64,000 nucleotides of DNA from Lentzea sp. NEAU-D7 (GCF_026242055.1 NZ_JAPJDL010000001.1:62001-126000); one strand, 5' to 3'. Positions 25,710 through 33,210 are shown, counted from the stretch's first letter. Notes: a model not told the origin generated them from the sequence alone. Numbers and translations: made by a program.

Positions 25710-26543
25710 TCAGGCGCGCGACATCTCGTGGCCCCGGGCGAGCAGGTCGAAGTCCTCATCGGACAGATCCACGTCCACCGCGCCGGCGTTCTCCTCCAGG
25801 TGGCGCAGGGAGGACGTGCCCGGGATGGGGAGCACGACCTCCGACCGCCGCAACAACCACGCCAGTGCGACCTGCGCCGCGGTGGCGCCGATCCGGCGGG
25901 CCACCTCCGCCACCGGTGAGCCCGGCCGGACGCTCGGCGCGATCGGCAGCCAGGGCAGGAACGCGATGCCGTGCCGCTCGCAGTGCTCCAGCACGTCCTC
26001 CCAGCGCCGGTCCTCCAGGTTGTACCGGTTCTGCACGCTCACGATCGGCGTGATCCGGCCCGCTTCGACGATCTGCTCGACGGAGACCTCGGACAGCCCG
26101 ACGTGCCGCACCTTTCCCTCGTCCTGCAACTGCCGCAGGGCGCCGATCTGGTCCGCCAGCGGCACCGCGGGGTCGATCCGGTGCAGCTGGAACAGGTCGA
26201 TGCGCTCGACCCGGAGCCGGCGCAGGCTCAGCTCGGCCTGCTGGCGCAGGTACTCCGGACGACCGAGCGGGATCCACTCGTCGCCGGGGTGGCACTGGCC
26301 GGCCTTGGTGGCCACCACGACGCCGTCGGGGTACGGGTGCAGTGCCTCGGCGAGCAGTTCCTCGTTGCGGCCGAGGTCGTAGGAGTCGGCGGTGTCGATG
26401 AAGGTGACGCCGAGCTCGACCGCGCGGCGAGCCAGGGCGTGCGCGGCGGCCGGGTCGTCCTCGGGCATGCGCATGGCGCCGAAACCCAGCCGGTGGACCG
26501 GGAGGTCGCCGCCGAGGACGAGGTGGTGACGATCGGTTCGCAC
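25710..26543 (-). CDS. Aldo/keto reductase
   Basis: 277 residues from GTG 26543 with AAGGAG upstream. AKR signatures are present: GFGAMRMP, FIDTADSYDLGRNEELLAEA (catalytic Asp and Tyr), VATKAG (catalytic Lys), IDLFQLHRIDPAVPLADQIG with the catalytic His, QNRYNLEDRRWEDVLEHCER and LPIPGTSSLRHLEEN for NADPH binding. It should be a cytoplasmic NADPH-dependent carbonyl reductase of the YajO/Tas-like group; the substrate is unknown. It is divergent from a LysR gene across about 100 bases, the classic arrangement in which the LysR protein controls the enzyme. Confidence 0.9.
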   Translation of the reverse strand: MRTDRHHLVLGGDLPVHRLGFGAMRMPEDDPAAAHALARRAVELGVTFIDTADSYDLGRNEELLAEALHPYPDGVVVATKAGQCHPGDEWIPLGRPEYLRQQAELSLRRLRVERIDLFQLHRIDPAVPLADQIGALRQLQDEGKVRHVGLSEVSVEQIVEAGRITPIVSVQNRYNLEDRRWEDVLEHCERHGIAFLPWLPIAPSVRPGSPVAEVARRIGATAAQVALAWLLRRSEVVLPIPGTSSLRHLEENAGAVDVDLSDEDFDLLARGHEMSRA

Positions 26544-26646
26544 GAAGTCTCCTTGCGGGTGTCGGTTCCTGTGGCACCGACACTGCCGCCCGTCCATCAG
26601 CAAGACAATCGAAACATTCTTAGATCAACCGCGTAGCATCGCTTAA

Positions 26647-27564
26647 GTGTTGAACCTGGAACGCCTGCGGACCCTGCACGCGGTGTCCACCACGGGATCG
26701 GTCCGCGGCGCCGCCGAGGCGCTGCACGTGACCACCTCGGCGGTGTCGCAGCAACTGTCCAGACTGGAGCGCGAGGTCGGGCAGCGCCTGCTGGAGAAGC
26801 AGGGGCGGGGCGTCCGGCTCACCGACGCGGGCGACCTGCTCGCCGAGCACGCGGGCAGGCTGCTGCAGCAGGTCGAGCTCGCCGAGACCGACCTCGCCGG
26901 CCACCGCGGCGCCGTGGCCGGTTCGCTCACGATCGCCGCCTTCGCCACCGCCGCGCGTGGTCTGCTGCCGACGGTGCTGCACGCGTTGCGGCAGCGGCAC
27001 CCGAACCTGTCGGCCAGGCTGGCGGAGCTGGAGCCCACCGAGTCGATCGCACAGCTGCGTCACGCCGACATCGACATCGCGGTGGTGCAGGACTGGCCGG
27101 AGGAGCCGCTCGCGGTGCCCGACGGGATCTCCTGCGCCCCACTGCTGGAAGACGTTCTCGACGTGGCGCTCCCGGCCCACCACCCGTTCGCCGACCGGTC
27201 CACCGTAACCCTGGACGAACTGCGCGACGAGGACTGGGTCGGCTGGCCCAGCGACGAGATCTGCCACGGCTGGCTCGAGAACACCCTGCGCCGCAACGGG
27301 ATCGAGCGCCGGGTCAGGCACACCGCCTCCGAGCACTCCACCCAGCTCGCGGTGGTGGCGGCGGGACTCGGTGCGGCGGTCATCCCCCGGCTCGGACGTG
27401 GCCAGGCACCGTCCGGCGTCCGGTTCGTGCCGCTGCTACCGGCACCCCGGCGACGGGTGTTCGCCTTGTGGCGCAACAGCACCACGAACCGACCGGCGTG
27501 CCGGGCGGCACTGCGCGCACTGCAGGACGCCGCTCAGCAGTGCGACATCAACGCCATGGCGTAG
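26647..27564 (+). CDS. LysR-family transcriptional regulator
   Basis: 305 residues from GTG 26647. The N-terminal winged helix is typical (LERLRTLHAVSTTGSVRGAA, HVTTSAVSQQLSRLEREVGQ) and the rest is a periplasmic-binding-protein-like effector domain (GSLTIAAFATAARGLLPTVL, IDIAVVQDW, VVAAGLGAAVIPRL). LysR proteins usually activate a divergent gene in response to a small molecule; here that gene encodes the aldo/keto reductase. The intergenic DNA contains T-rich to A-rich dyad-like sequence around 26613-26646, but no convincing T-N11-A box. The gene ends 22 bases before a MITE-like element. Confidence 0.9.
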   Translation: MLNLERLRTLHAVSTTGSVRGAAEALHVTTSAVSQQLSRLEREVGQRLLEKQGRGVRLTDAGDLLAEHAGRLLQQVELAETDLAGHRGAVAGSLTIAAFATAARGLLPTVLHALRQRHPNLSARLAELEPTESIAQLRHADIDIAVVQDWPEEPLAVPDGISCAPLLEDVLDVALPAHHPFADRSTVTLDELRDEDWVGWPSDEICHGWLENTLRRNGIERRVRHTASEHSTQLAVVAAGLGAAVIPRLGRGQAPSGVRFVPLLPAPRRRVFALWRNSTTNRPACRAALRALQDAAQQCDINAMA

Positions 27565-27586
27565 CCGCGCTGCTCCTCCGAGACCG

Positions 27587-27673
27587 CTAGGGCCTGTATC
27601 GAGGTCTGGTTCGATGAGAGTCGCGCTTGAGGTGGTTTCTGGCGGTGCGGCCGGACCTCGATACAGGCCCTAG
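27587..27673. mobile_element. 79-bp MITE-like element with 16-bp inverted ends and CTAG target duplication
   Basis: GGCCTGTATCGAGGTC (27591-27606) recurs as an exact inverted copy at 27654-27669. CTAG flanks both ends (27587-27590 and 27670-27673). Four-base YTAR target duplications are characteristic of IS5-group transposons, so this looks like a non-autonomous derivative with a 47-base interior and no coding capacity. The right-hand CTAG contains the TAG stop codon of the arsM gene (minus strand). Between convergent genes, the long stem could also act as a terminator. Confidence 0.6.
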
Positions 27674-28557
27674 TTCTGGCAGCCGCAGCCCGACGCGGTC
27701 TTCGCCTCCACGACGGTGAGGCCGGGATCTGCGGACCGCTCTTCGGAGGTGCAGCAGGCGCTGACACCGCAGCACGCCCCTTCGGCCTGCACCGGTGCCG
27801 TCGCCTCGACGGTCAGCGGCTTCACCGCGCGCACGATGGCCCCGTGCATGCCGTCGGCCGCCTCGAACGCCGGGGTGATCTCGACGCCGGTGAACCCGGC
27901 AGCTTCGAGGCCCTCCCGGTACTCGGTGAAGGTGAGGGCTCCGGCGATGCAGCTGACGTAGGAGCCCCGCTCGGCCCGCTCGGCGGGCGTGAGGTGGTCG
28001 TCGGCCACCACGTCGGAGATGCCGATGCGGCCTCCGGGACGCAGGACGCGGAAGGTCTCGGCGAACACGGCGGGCTTGTCGACGGAGAGGTTGACGACGC
28101 AGTTGGAGATCACGACGTCGATGGTGCCGCCGGGCAACGGGATGGTCTCGATGTCACCTTTGAGGAACTCGACGTTGGTGGCACCGGCCTTCTCCGCGTT
28201 GGACAACGCCAGCGCGAGCATCTCGTCGGTCATGTCCAGGCCGTAGGCCTTGCCGGTGGCGCCCACGCGGCGCGCGGAGAGCAGGACGTCGATGCCGCCG
28301 CCCGAGCCCAGGTCCAGCACCCGCTCGCCTTCGCGCAGCTCAGCGACGGCGATCGGGTTGCCGCAACCGAGCGAGGCGGCCACGGCCTCCGCGGGCAGCT
28401 CGTCGCGCTGCGCCGCCGGGTACAGCGCGGCGCCGAACGTCTCGTCGACCTCCACGGCGTCCGGGCCGCAGCACCCGCCCCCACCCCGTGCGACAGCGGT
28501 CGCGGCGGCCGCGTAGCGGGCACGGACGGTCTCTCGCAGGTCGGTCTGCTCGCTCAT
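27670..28557 (-). CDS. arsM: Arsenite S-adenosylmethionine methyltransferase (ArsM)
   Basis: 295 residues from ATG 28557. The SAM-binding motif is VLDLGSGGGIDVLLSARRVG, followed by YGLDMTDEMLALA and ISNCVVNLSVDK, the last carrying a conserved arsenic-binding Cys. Further family cysteines lie in GGGCCGPDAVEV, SVAASLGCGNP-type wording, YVSCIAGAL and the C-terminal CCGVSACC and GCGCQN. ArsM methylates trivalent arsenic, giving volatile or less retained species. It is divergent from arsR across 80 bases with operator-like dyads. Its stop codon coincides with the edge of the MITE-like element. Confidence 0.9.
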   Translation of the reverse strand: MSEQTDLRETVRARYAAAATAVARGGGGCCGPDAVEVDETFGAALYPAAQRDELPAEAVAASLGCGNPIAVAELREGERVLDLGSGGGIDVLLSARRVGATGKAYGLDMTDEMLALALSNAEKAGATNVEFLKGDIETIPLPGGTIDVVISNCVVNLSVDKPAVFAETFRVLRPGGRIGISDVVADDHLTPAERAERGSYVSCIAGALTFTEYREGLEAAGFTGVEITPAFEAADGMHGAIVRAVKPLTVEATAPVQAEGACCGVSACCTSEERSADPGLTVVEAKTASGCGCQN

Positions 28558-28579
28558 GAGAGGCACCCTTCCAGGCTGT

Positions 28580-28634
28580 ATCGAAGTTTGTCGATGCCAT
28601 GGTTGCACCGGGGCCGGAGACGCGTCAATATTGA
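28580..28634. promoter_or_regulatory. Two ArsR-operator-like dyads between arsM and arsR
   Basis: ATCGA-N6-TCGAT occupies 28580-28595, and the perfect palindrome TCAATATTGA occupies 28625-28634, just before the arsR ATG at 28638. Both lie in the 80-base divergent promoter region and are AT-rich against the local background, as expected for ArsR sites. arsR has no visible ribosome-binding site and may be leaderless. Confidence 0.5.
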
Positions 28635-28637
28635 AAT

Positions 28638-28997
28638 ATGTCGAATCAAGGCGAGGGCTGCTGCGAGCCGCTGTCGGAGGAACCGCTCGCCGAGCAGCAG
28701 GCCGCGGAGCTGGCGACGGTGTTCAAGGCGCTGGGCGATCCGGTACGCCTGCGACTGCTGTCGCTGATCGCGTCACGTCCCAGCGGCGAAGTCTGCGTCT
28801 GCGAGCTCACGCCCGCGTTCGACCTCTCGCAGCCGACGATTTCCCATCACCTCAAGCTGCTGCGGCAGGCAGGTCTGGTCGACTCGGAGCGGCGGGGCAC
28901 GTGGGTCTACTACCGGGTGCGGCCGGAGACCACCGACAGGATGGCCGCCCTGCTGTCCAGCGTCAGCGGCGAGCGCGCGGCGGCGCGGGTCGGCTGA
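28638..28997 (+). CDS. arsR: ArsR-family metalloregulator controlling arsM
   Basis: 119 residues. A winged helix-turn-helix is evident (KALGDPVRLRLLSLIASRPS, LSQPTISHHLKLLRQAGLVD, GTWVYYRVRPE). CVCEL sits in the helix region used by classical ArsR repressors for trivalent arsenic (ELCVCDL-type motif), and an N-terminal GCCEP supplies more thiols. It should repress itself and arsM until arsenite or antimonite binds. It is one of two ArsR genes in this arsenic locus; the second lies at 30606-30917. Confidence 0.9.
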   Translation: MSNQGEGCCEPLSEEPLAEQQAAELATVFKALGDPVRLRLLSLIASRPSGEVCVCELTPAFDLSQPTISHHLKLLRQAGLVDSERRGTWVYYRVRPETTDRMAALLSSVSGERAAARVG

Positions 28998-29015
28998 TCG
29001 GCCCCCGCGCTTCGT

Positions 29016-29484
29016 TCAGGCCCGGACCTCGACGTCGAGCTCCTGGAGAAGCCCGCGGACGCGGCGTTCGCTCTCGTCGCGGACGGGACGGACGTCGCTG
29101 ACGTCCTTGCCCGCAGAGGAACAGCACGACCGGCTTGCCGTCGCGCACGTGGCCCTCGACCTTCGCCAGCGCGTGCAGCCGGTCGACCCGGCCGGCGCGG
29201 TCGAGGTAGGCGTGTTCGAGGGTGGTCGAGGCGACCGCCGAACTGTTCGCGGGCGTTGTCGCAGACGGCGACTGCGACAACGCCCGGCCGCAGGACGTCT
29301 TCGACGCTCGCGGGTGCACGCCGTCGGCGGGCGTCGTGCCGGCGGAGGCGACGGGAACAGTGCTGCGCTCCTTGCACAGCGCGGCGGCGAACTGGGAACG
29401 CGCCGAGTTGTGCGTGCAGACGAGCTTCACGTGCTGTGCCGGCAGGCCGAGTTCGCTGGGCGAGGCGTCGCCGACAACGGACAA
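29016..29484 (-). pseudogene. Fused, frameshifted remnants of two arsenate reductase-type genes
   Basis: Reading from 29484, the first part matches a low-molecular-weight phosphatase-type arsenate reductase: KLVCTHNSARSQFAAAL contains the P-loop, then VASAGTTPADGVHP. A shift follows to the frame containing VEDVLRPGVVAVAVCDNARE. Then a second gene seems to begin, DGKPVVLFLC, the usual opening of an ArsC before the HNAGRSQ loop. It jumps straight to GKDVSDVRPVRDESERRVRG and LLQELDVEVRA (stop 29016), the usual ArsC C-terminus. About 80-90 residues of that second protein are missing. Neither gene can give an active enzyme unless these are assembly errors. Confidence 0.6.
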
Positions 29485-29500
29485 GCCCCGACAGGCGCGG

Positions 29501-30457
29501 TCAGCCGCCGAGTGATGCGGCGATCTCCGCCGCGGCGGCCTTCGCGGTGGGCCCGACGCCGATCAGGGTCGCGGACGCGGCGCCGGTCCAGCCGCCGTAC
29601 CCGAGCAGGTGCAGGCGCGGCTCCCCTACCGCCGTCGTGCCGTCCACCGCGACCCGGCCGCGCTCGTCGCGCAGGCGCAGCGGCGAGAGGTGCCCGAGCG
29701 CGGGCCGGAACCCGGTGGACCAGATCACGACGTCGGCCCCGGCGAGCACGCCGGTGTCCATCGGCGTGGCCACGAGCAGCCCGCTGTCCCGAGCCTCCCG
29801 GACCGGTGGCACCGCCACGATGTCGCCCAACTCGCCCACCCCACCCGCCCGGCGGCTGGCGATGTCGAAGAGCGCCTTGCCGTCGATCTCGTCGGGCAGG
29901 TACCGCGGCGGGCGACGGGTCATCCACGTCAGTGACGCGTGCGGAGCGAGGTCGGCCGCGATCTGCGCGCCGGAGTTGCCTCCGCCGACCACGACTACCT
30001 TCCGCCCCGCGAACTCGAGCGGGTCGCGGTAGTCGACGGTGTGCAGCTGACGGCCCGGCAGCTCCACCAGCGGACGGAACGGCCGCCACCACGTGCCGGT
30101 CGCGCTGATCACGTGCCGCGCGGTCCAGGTACCTGCGTCGGTGTGCACCAGGAGTCCGTCCTCGGCGCGGCTCACCGCCGACACCTGGACGGACCGGTGC
30201 ACGGGGACGTCGTAGCGCTTCTCGTAGGCCGTCAGGTAGTCGACCACGTGCTGTGCGGTCGGATAGCCGTCCGAGAAGGGCGGCATCGGCCAGCCCGGCA
30301 GGGAGCTGTGGCGCGCGACCGAGAACAGCCGCAGCGAGTTCCACCCGTGCGGCCACGCACCGCCCGGCGAGGACTGCGCGTCGAGCACCACGTGACCGAC
30401 GCCCGCGCGGCGCAGGTAGTAGGCGGCGGCCAGACCTGCCTGGCCGCCGCCGATCAC
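29501..30457 (-). CDS. FAD-dependent NAD(P)-binding oxidoreductase of the ars operon (ArsO-like)
   Basis: 318 residues from GTG 30457, but the frame continues 17 codons upstream, and a CTG at 30475 with GGGAGG before it would give SDVVVIGGGQAG, a complete first Rossmann strand; that CTG is the more sensible start. Motifs: FAD loop GGGQAGLAAAYYLRRAG, NADPH loop VVVVGGGNSGAQIAADL, and ATGTW plus WSTGFRP of flavin monooxygenase-like proteins. Related genes (arsO and similar) are common in actinobacterial ars operons; their exact chemistry is unsettled. It follows the acr3 remnant directly and precedes the arsC remnants, so it belongs to the arsR2 transcript. Confidence 0.75.
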   Translation of the reverse strand: MIGGGQAGLAAAYYLRRAGVGHVVLDAQSSPGGAWPHGWNSLRLFSVARHSSLPGWPMPPFSDGYPTAQHVVDYLTAYEKRYDVPVHRSVQVSAVSRAEDGLLVHTDAGTWTARHVISATGTWWRPFRPLVELPGRQLHTVDYRDPLEFAGRKVVVVGGGNSGAQIAADLAPHASLTWMTRRPPRYLPDEIDGKALFDIASRRAGGVGELGDIVAVPPVREARDSGLLVATPMDTGVLAGADVVIWSTGFRPALGHLSPLRLRDERGRVAVDGTTAVGEPRLHLLGYGGWTGAASATLIGVGPTAKAAAAEIAASLGG

Positions 30458-30464
30458 GACGACA

Positions 30465-30609
30465 TCAGACCTCAGCGCGGGCCTCCCGGCGACGACGCGG
30501 CCACAGGCTCACGCAGACCAGCCCCACGAGCACCGGCACTCGACCAGCGGTCCAGACTGGACAGCCGGTGCAGGACGTCCTGCTCCACCGCCCGACGGAT
30601 GGTGCTCAA
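30465..30609 (-). pseudogene. acr3: acr3 arsenite efflux gene reduced to its two ends
   Basis: From TTG 30609, overlapping the arsR2 stop, the frame reads STIRRAVEQDVLHRLSSLDR, the usual cytoplasmic N-terminus of actinobacterial ACR3 permeases. One base out of frame it continues RVPVLVGLVCVSLWPRRR and ends EARAEV at the stop 30467-30465, which is the last helix and tail of ACR3 (usual wording VPVLVGLVYVSLW). About 330 residues and nine helices are missing between them. The remnant is 145 bases compared with roughly 1.1 kb for an intact gene. The family call is from memory of the termini. Confidence 0.6.
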
Positions 30610-30917
30610 CAAGGCCTCCTGGCATCGGAGCCGGCGCGGTCGGCCAGCTCGTGGAGTGCGTCGGCGACCCGGCGCAGCGCGTCGGGCCGCAGGCGGTAGT
30701 ACGTGAAGCGCCCGCACGGTTCGGCGTCGACGAACCCTGCCTCGCGCAGCACCTTCAGGTGGTTCGACACGTTCGCCTGCTTCGCACCGGTCTCCTCGAC
30801 GAGGTGGCAGGTGCACAGGGCCTCAGCGGCCAGCAGCTGCAGGATCCGGGCGCGCAGCGGATCCGCGAGGACCTTCAACACATCAGCATCGAGTGCCATC
30901 AGCCGGGAATGATACAT
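30606..30917 (-). CDS. arsR: ArsR-family repressor heading the decayed ars operon
   Basis: 103 residues from ATG 30917. The winged helix is standard (VLKVLADPLRARILQLLAAE, AKQANVSNHLKVLREAGFVD, RFTYYRLRPDALRRVADAL). LCTCHLVEETG holds the metal-thiol pair CxC in the same place as the other ArsR, and EPCGRF provides a third Cys as in actinobacterial type-2 ArsR sensors. It is the first gene of a minus-strand unit continuing into the acr3 remnant, the flavoprotein and the arsC remnants. Since efflux is lost, its remaining duty may be the flavoprotein only. Confidence 0.9.
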   Translation of the reverse strand: MYHSRLMALDADVLKVLADPLRARILQLLAAEALCTCHLVEETGAKQANVSNHLKVLREAGFVDAEPCGRFTYYRLRPDALRRVADALHELADRAGSDARRPC

Positions 30918-31010
30918 CAGCCCAGACTGATGAGTCGTTGGACTGACCCCGAGGACCCCGCGAGCCAGGGCGGGGAACGCCGACGGCCGTCCGCAGTGGA
31001 CTTCCCGCGC

Positions 31011-31493
31011 TCAGTGCTGGTGGCGACCGTCGTGGCCGCCGTGGTACTGGTGCACGACGGCGTGCCCCTTGCCCCGCGAGATCAGCCAGCGGTTGACCGG
31101 GACCGTCACGACGAACGCCACGGCCAGCGCGAAGGCGAGGCTGAGCCAGAACAGCCAGCTCGCCAGGCCCGCCTCCATCGCACCGGGCACGAGCAGCATC
31201 ACCGCGTTGTCGACGACCTCCATGACGGCGATCGACACGGTGTCGGCGGCGAAGGCCACACCGATCGCGGCACGCAGCGGCAAGCCCGACCTCAGCACCG
31301 GGCGGATGGTGAGCGCGTACCCGAACACGAAGGCCAGCGCGACCGCGAGCACGATGGTCGCCAGGGCGGACCAGCCCAGGGCGGTACCGATCACCATGCC
31401 CAGCACCTCGCCGATGGCGCAGCCGGTGAGGCAGTGCAGCGTCGCCGACACGGCCAGTTTGGTCAGACTTTGCTGTGAGCCGCCGTGTTCCAT
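31011..31493 (-). CDS. DUF4396-domain membrane protein (copper-associated)
   Basis: 160 residues from ATG 31493. It has four hydrophobic stretches (LAVSATLHCLTGCAIGEVLG, LATIVLAVALAFVFGYAL, a segment in the RAAIGVAFAADTVSIAVMEV region, and LASWLFWLSLAFALAVAFVV) and ends in a His-rich tail (HQYHGGHDGRHQH). The HCxxGCxxGE motif in the first helix is typical of DUF4396 and could ligate metal. Two CsoR-type boxes lie just before the gene, so it is probably induced by copper along with csoR-copZ-copA. The transport role suggested by helices and His tail is inference. Confidence 0.75.
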   Translation of the reverse strand: MEHGGSQQSLTKLAVSATLHCLTGCAIGEVLGMVIGTALGWSALATIVLAVALAFVFGYALTIRPVLRSGLPLRAAIGVAFAADTVSIAVMEVVDNAVMLLVPGAMEAGLASWLFWLSLAFALAVAFVVTVPVNRWLISRGKGHAVVHQYHGGHDGRHQH

Positions 31494-31515
31494 GACGTCC
31501 CCTTCACCCGTTCGG

Positions 31516-31569
31516 TACCCCCTGGGGGTATAACGGGAAGCAAGTTACGCCCATACCCCCCATGGGTGT
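31516..31569. promoter_or_regulatory. Two CsoR-type operators before the DUF4396 gene
   Basis: Box 1, TACCCCCTGGGGGTA at 31516-31530, is a 15-bp palindrome. Box 2, ATACCCCCCATGGGTGT at 31553-31569, shares 17 bases (CCATACCCCCCATGGGT) with the box before csoR. G/C-tract dyads flanked by TA and AT are the recognised form of CsoR sites. They lie 23-76 bases upstream of the DUF4396 start and could also serve the divergent DUF6153 gene. Confidence 0.7.
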
Positions 31570-31657
31570 CAACCCTCGACCGAGCGACCTCAGGTGAACC
31601 GGTCGCGACGGCCACCCGTAAGCGCCAGTGATGGGACCTACTAGGTACGGTAGTGGC

Positions 31658-32035
31658 ATGACCCGGAGCACACAGCGAACAGCGGCCCAGTGGGTGCTGC
31701 TTTGCCTGCTCGTCCTCGGCGTCATCGGGATGCACCACGTGAACGCGGGCGCGCCTGGCGCGCAGGCCGGCATCGCCGCCACAGCCGGCGCCCACGGCGG
31801 CCATCACGCACCGGACGACCCGGAGCCCGCACCGGCACACGACATGTCGCACATGTGCATGGCGATCCTGTGCGCCGTGGTGTCCCTGCTCCTGCTCGGC
31901 TGGTCGCTCCTGCGCCTGAGCCGCCCGCCGGACGACCGGGCGGCTTCGGCTCCCGCCTGGCCACGCGCACCCGCCAGGCCTCCCCCGCTCGGCGGCCGCG
32001 GGGTGCTGACCTCGTTGTGCGTGCTGAGGTTGTGA
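31658..32035 (+). CDS. DUF6153-like membrane protein with His/Met-rich loop
   Basis: 125 residues from ATG 31658; a GTG at 31628 would add ten residues. Two transmembrane helices (about 12-30 and 65-85) flank a loop with HGGHH and HDMSHMCM, good ligands for copper. The architecture (helix, His/Met loop, helix, Pro/Arg-rich tail) fits the DUF6153 family found next to DUF305 and copper genes in actinobacteria. It lies 50 bases before the DUF305 gene and is divergent from DUF4396 across the CsoR boxes. Function is unproven; a role in copper handling at the membrane is inferred from ligands and neighbours. Confidence 0.65.
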   Translation: MTRSTQRTAAQWVLLCLLVLGVIGMHHVNAGAPGAQAGIAATAGAHGGHHAPDDPEPAPAHDMSHMCMAILCAVVSLLLLGWSLLRLSRPPDDRAASAPAWPRAPARPPPLGGRGVLTSLCVLRL

Positions 32036-32085
32036 TCGACGCCGGTTCCTCGGACGGTCACATTCCCAAGCACAGAAGGTTGCAC

Positions 32086-32694
32086 ATGATGAGGAAGTCC
32101 CTGATCGGTTTCGGCGTCGCCGGCGTGGCCGCCGCCGCACTCCTCGCGGGCTGCGGTGGCGACATGGCGGGCATGCAGCACGGCTCGACCGCGCCCGCGC
32201 CGTCCGCCGCGGGCCAGCAGGACGGCCACAACGAGCAGGACGTCGAGTTCGCGCAGGACATGATCGGGCACCACCAGCAGGCGCTGGACATGGCGGCGAT
32301 GGTCCCGGGCAAGAGCACGGATCCCAAGGTCACCGACCTCGGCAGGCGCGTCGCCGCGGCGCAGGAGCCCGAGATCAAGAAGATGACCGAGTGGCTGACG
32401 AAGTGGGGTGCCGCCCCCGCCTCGACGTCGATGCCGGGCATGGACCACGGCTCCGGCCACGGCTCGATGCCGGGCATGATGACGGCCGAGGAGATGGCGC
32501 GGCTCAACGGCGCCACCGGTGCGGAGTTCGACCGCATGTGGCTCGACATGATGATCAAGCACCACCAGGGCGCCGTCGAGATGGCCGAAGTGGAACAGGA
32601 GAAGGGTTCCAGCGCCGAGGCGAAGAAGCTCGCGCAGGACATCATCACCGCCCAGCAGGCGGAGATCACCGAGATGCAGGCGCTCCTGAAGTAG
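32086..32694 (+). CDS. DUF305-family lipoprotein (copper-associated)
   Basis: 202 residues from ATG 32086. Lipobox AALLAGC places the lipidated Cys at 23. The mature protein is the four-helix DUF305 (ferritin-like) fold: QDVEFAQDMIGHHQQALDMA and FDRMWLDMMIKHHQGAVEMA are the duplicated MIxHHxxAxxMA motifs, separated by a Met/His-rich linker (SMPGMDHGSGHGSMPGMM). The HH and Met residues are likely metal ligands. DUF305 proteins are often encoded in copper-resistance islands and may bind excess copper outside the membrane. A strong hairpin follows. Confidence 0.85.
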   Translation: MMRKSLIGFGVAGVAAAALLAGCGGDMAGMQHGSTAPAPSAAGQQDGHNEQDVEFAQDMIGHHQQALDMAAMVPGKSTDPKVTDLGRRVAAAQEPEIKKMTEWLTKWGAAPASTSMPGMDHGSGHGSMPGMMTAEEMARLNGATGAEFDRMWLDMMIKHHQGAVEMAEVEQEKGSSAEAKKLAQDIITAQQAEITEMQALLK

Positions 32695-32704
32695 AGCCGG
32701 CGCG

Positions 32705-32746
32705 GTGAACGCCGGACGAGCGCCCAACGGCTCGTCCGGCGTTCAC
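32705..32746. terminator. Terminator hairpin after the DUF305 gene
   Basis: A perfect 17-bp stem (GTGAACGCCGGACGAGC at 32705-32721 and its complement at 32730-32746) with an 8-base loop, starting 10 bases after the stop codon. Confidence 0.8.
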
Positions 32747-32836
32747 CTGCCACGACCGGGCGCATCCAGCCGGACACCGAGCGCCACCTCATAGCACATA
32801 CCCCTACTCCGTATCGTCGAACTCCTTGCACACCCA

Positions 32837-32851
32837 TACCCCCCATGGGTA
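32837..32851 (+). promoter_or_regulatory. CsoR-type operator before csoR
   Basis: TACCCCCCATGGGTA is a dyad, 78 bases before the csoR ATG, within an 18-base sequence shared with the DUF4396 promoter region. A degenerate copy (ATACCCCTACTCCGTAT) lies about 40 bases upstream near 32798. It should mediate copper-responsive autoregulation. Confidence 0.7.
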
Positions 32852-32928
32852 TAAAGGTGGCAAGCGTCCGCCGTTCCCCCGGTCATCCACGACCGGCCGC
32901 GCGGCGGACCGATCGACAGGAGCGGCAG

Positions 32929-33210
32929 ATGCACGGCTACACCGGCAACAAGGAAGACCACCTGCGGCGCCTGCGGCGCATCGAGGGTCAGGTGCGCGGC
33001 CTGCAGCGGATGATCGAGAACGACGACTACTGCATCGACGTCCTCACCCAGATCTCCGCCGCGACCAGGGCGTTGCAGTCGGTGTCGCTCAACCTGCTCG
33101 ACGAGCACCTCAAGCACTGCGTCAGCCAGGCCATCACCGAGGGCGGCACGACCGCGGACGAGAAGATCGCCGAGGCCAGCAACGCCATCGCCCGCCTGGT
33201 CCGCTCCTGA
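32929..33210 (+). CDS. csoR: CsoR copper-sensing repressor
   Basis: 93 residues from ATG 32929, with AGGAG 7 bases upstream; the longer frame to 32845 runs through the operator and is rejected. It is an all-helical DUF156/CsoR protein (LRRLRRIEGQVRGLQRMIEN, QISAATRALQSVSLNLLDEH). The Cu(I) ligands Cys35, His60 and Cys64 (DYCID, EHLKHC) are all present, arguing for copper rather than RcnR/FrmR-type ligands. Cu(I) binding releases the repressor from GC-tract dyads such as those at 31516, 31553 and 32837. It leads a unit with copZ, an exported protein and copA. Confidence 0.92.
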   Translation: MHGYTGNKEDHLRRLRRIEGQVRGLQRMIENDDYCIDVLTQISAATRALQSVSLNLLDEHLKHCVSQAITEGGTTADEKIAEASNAIARLVRS

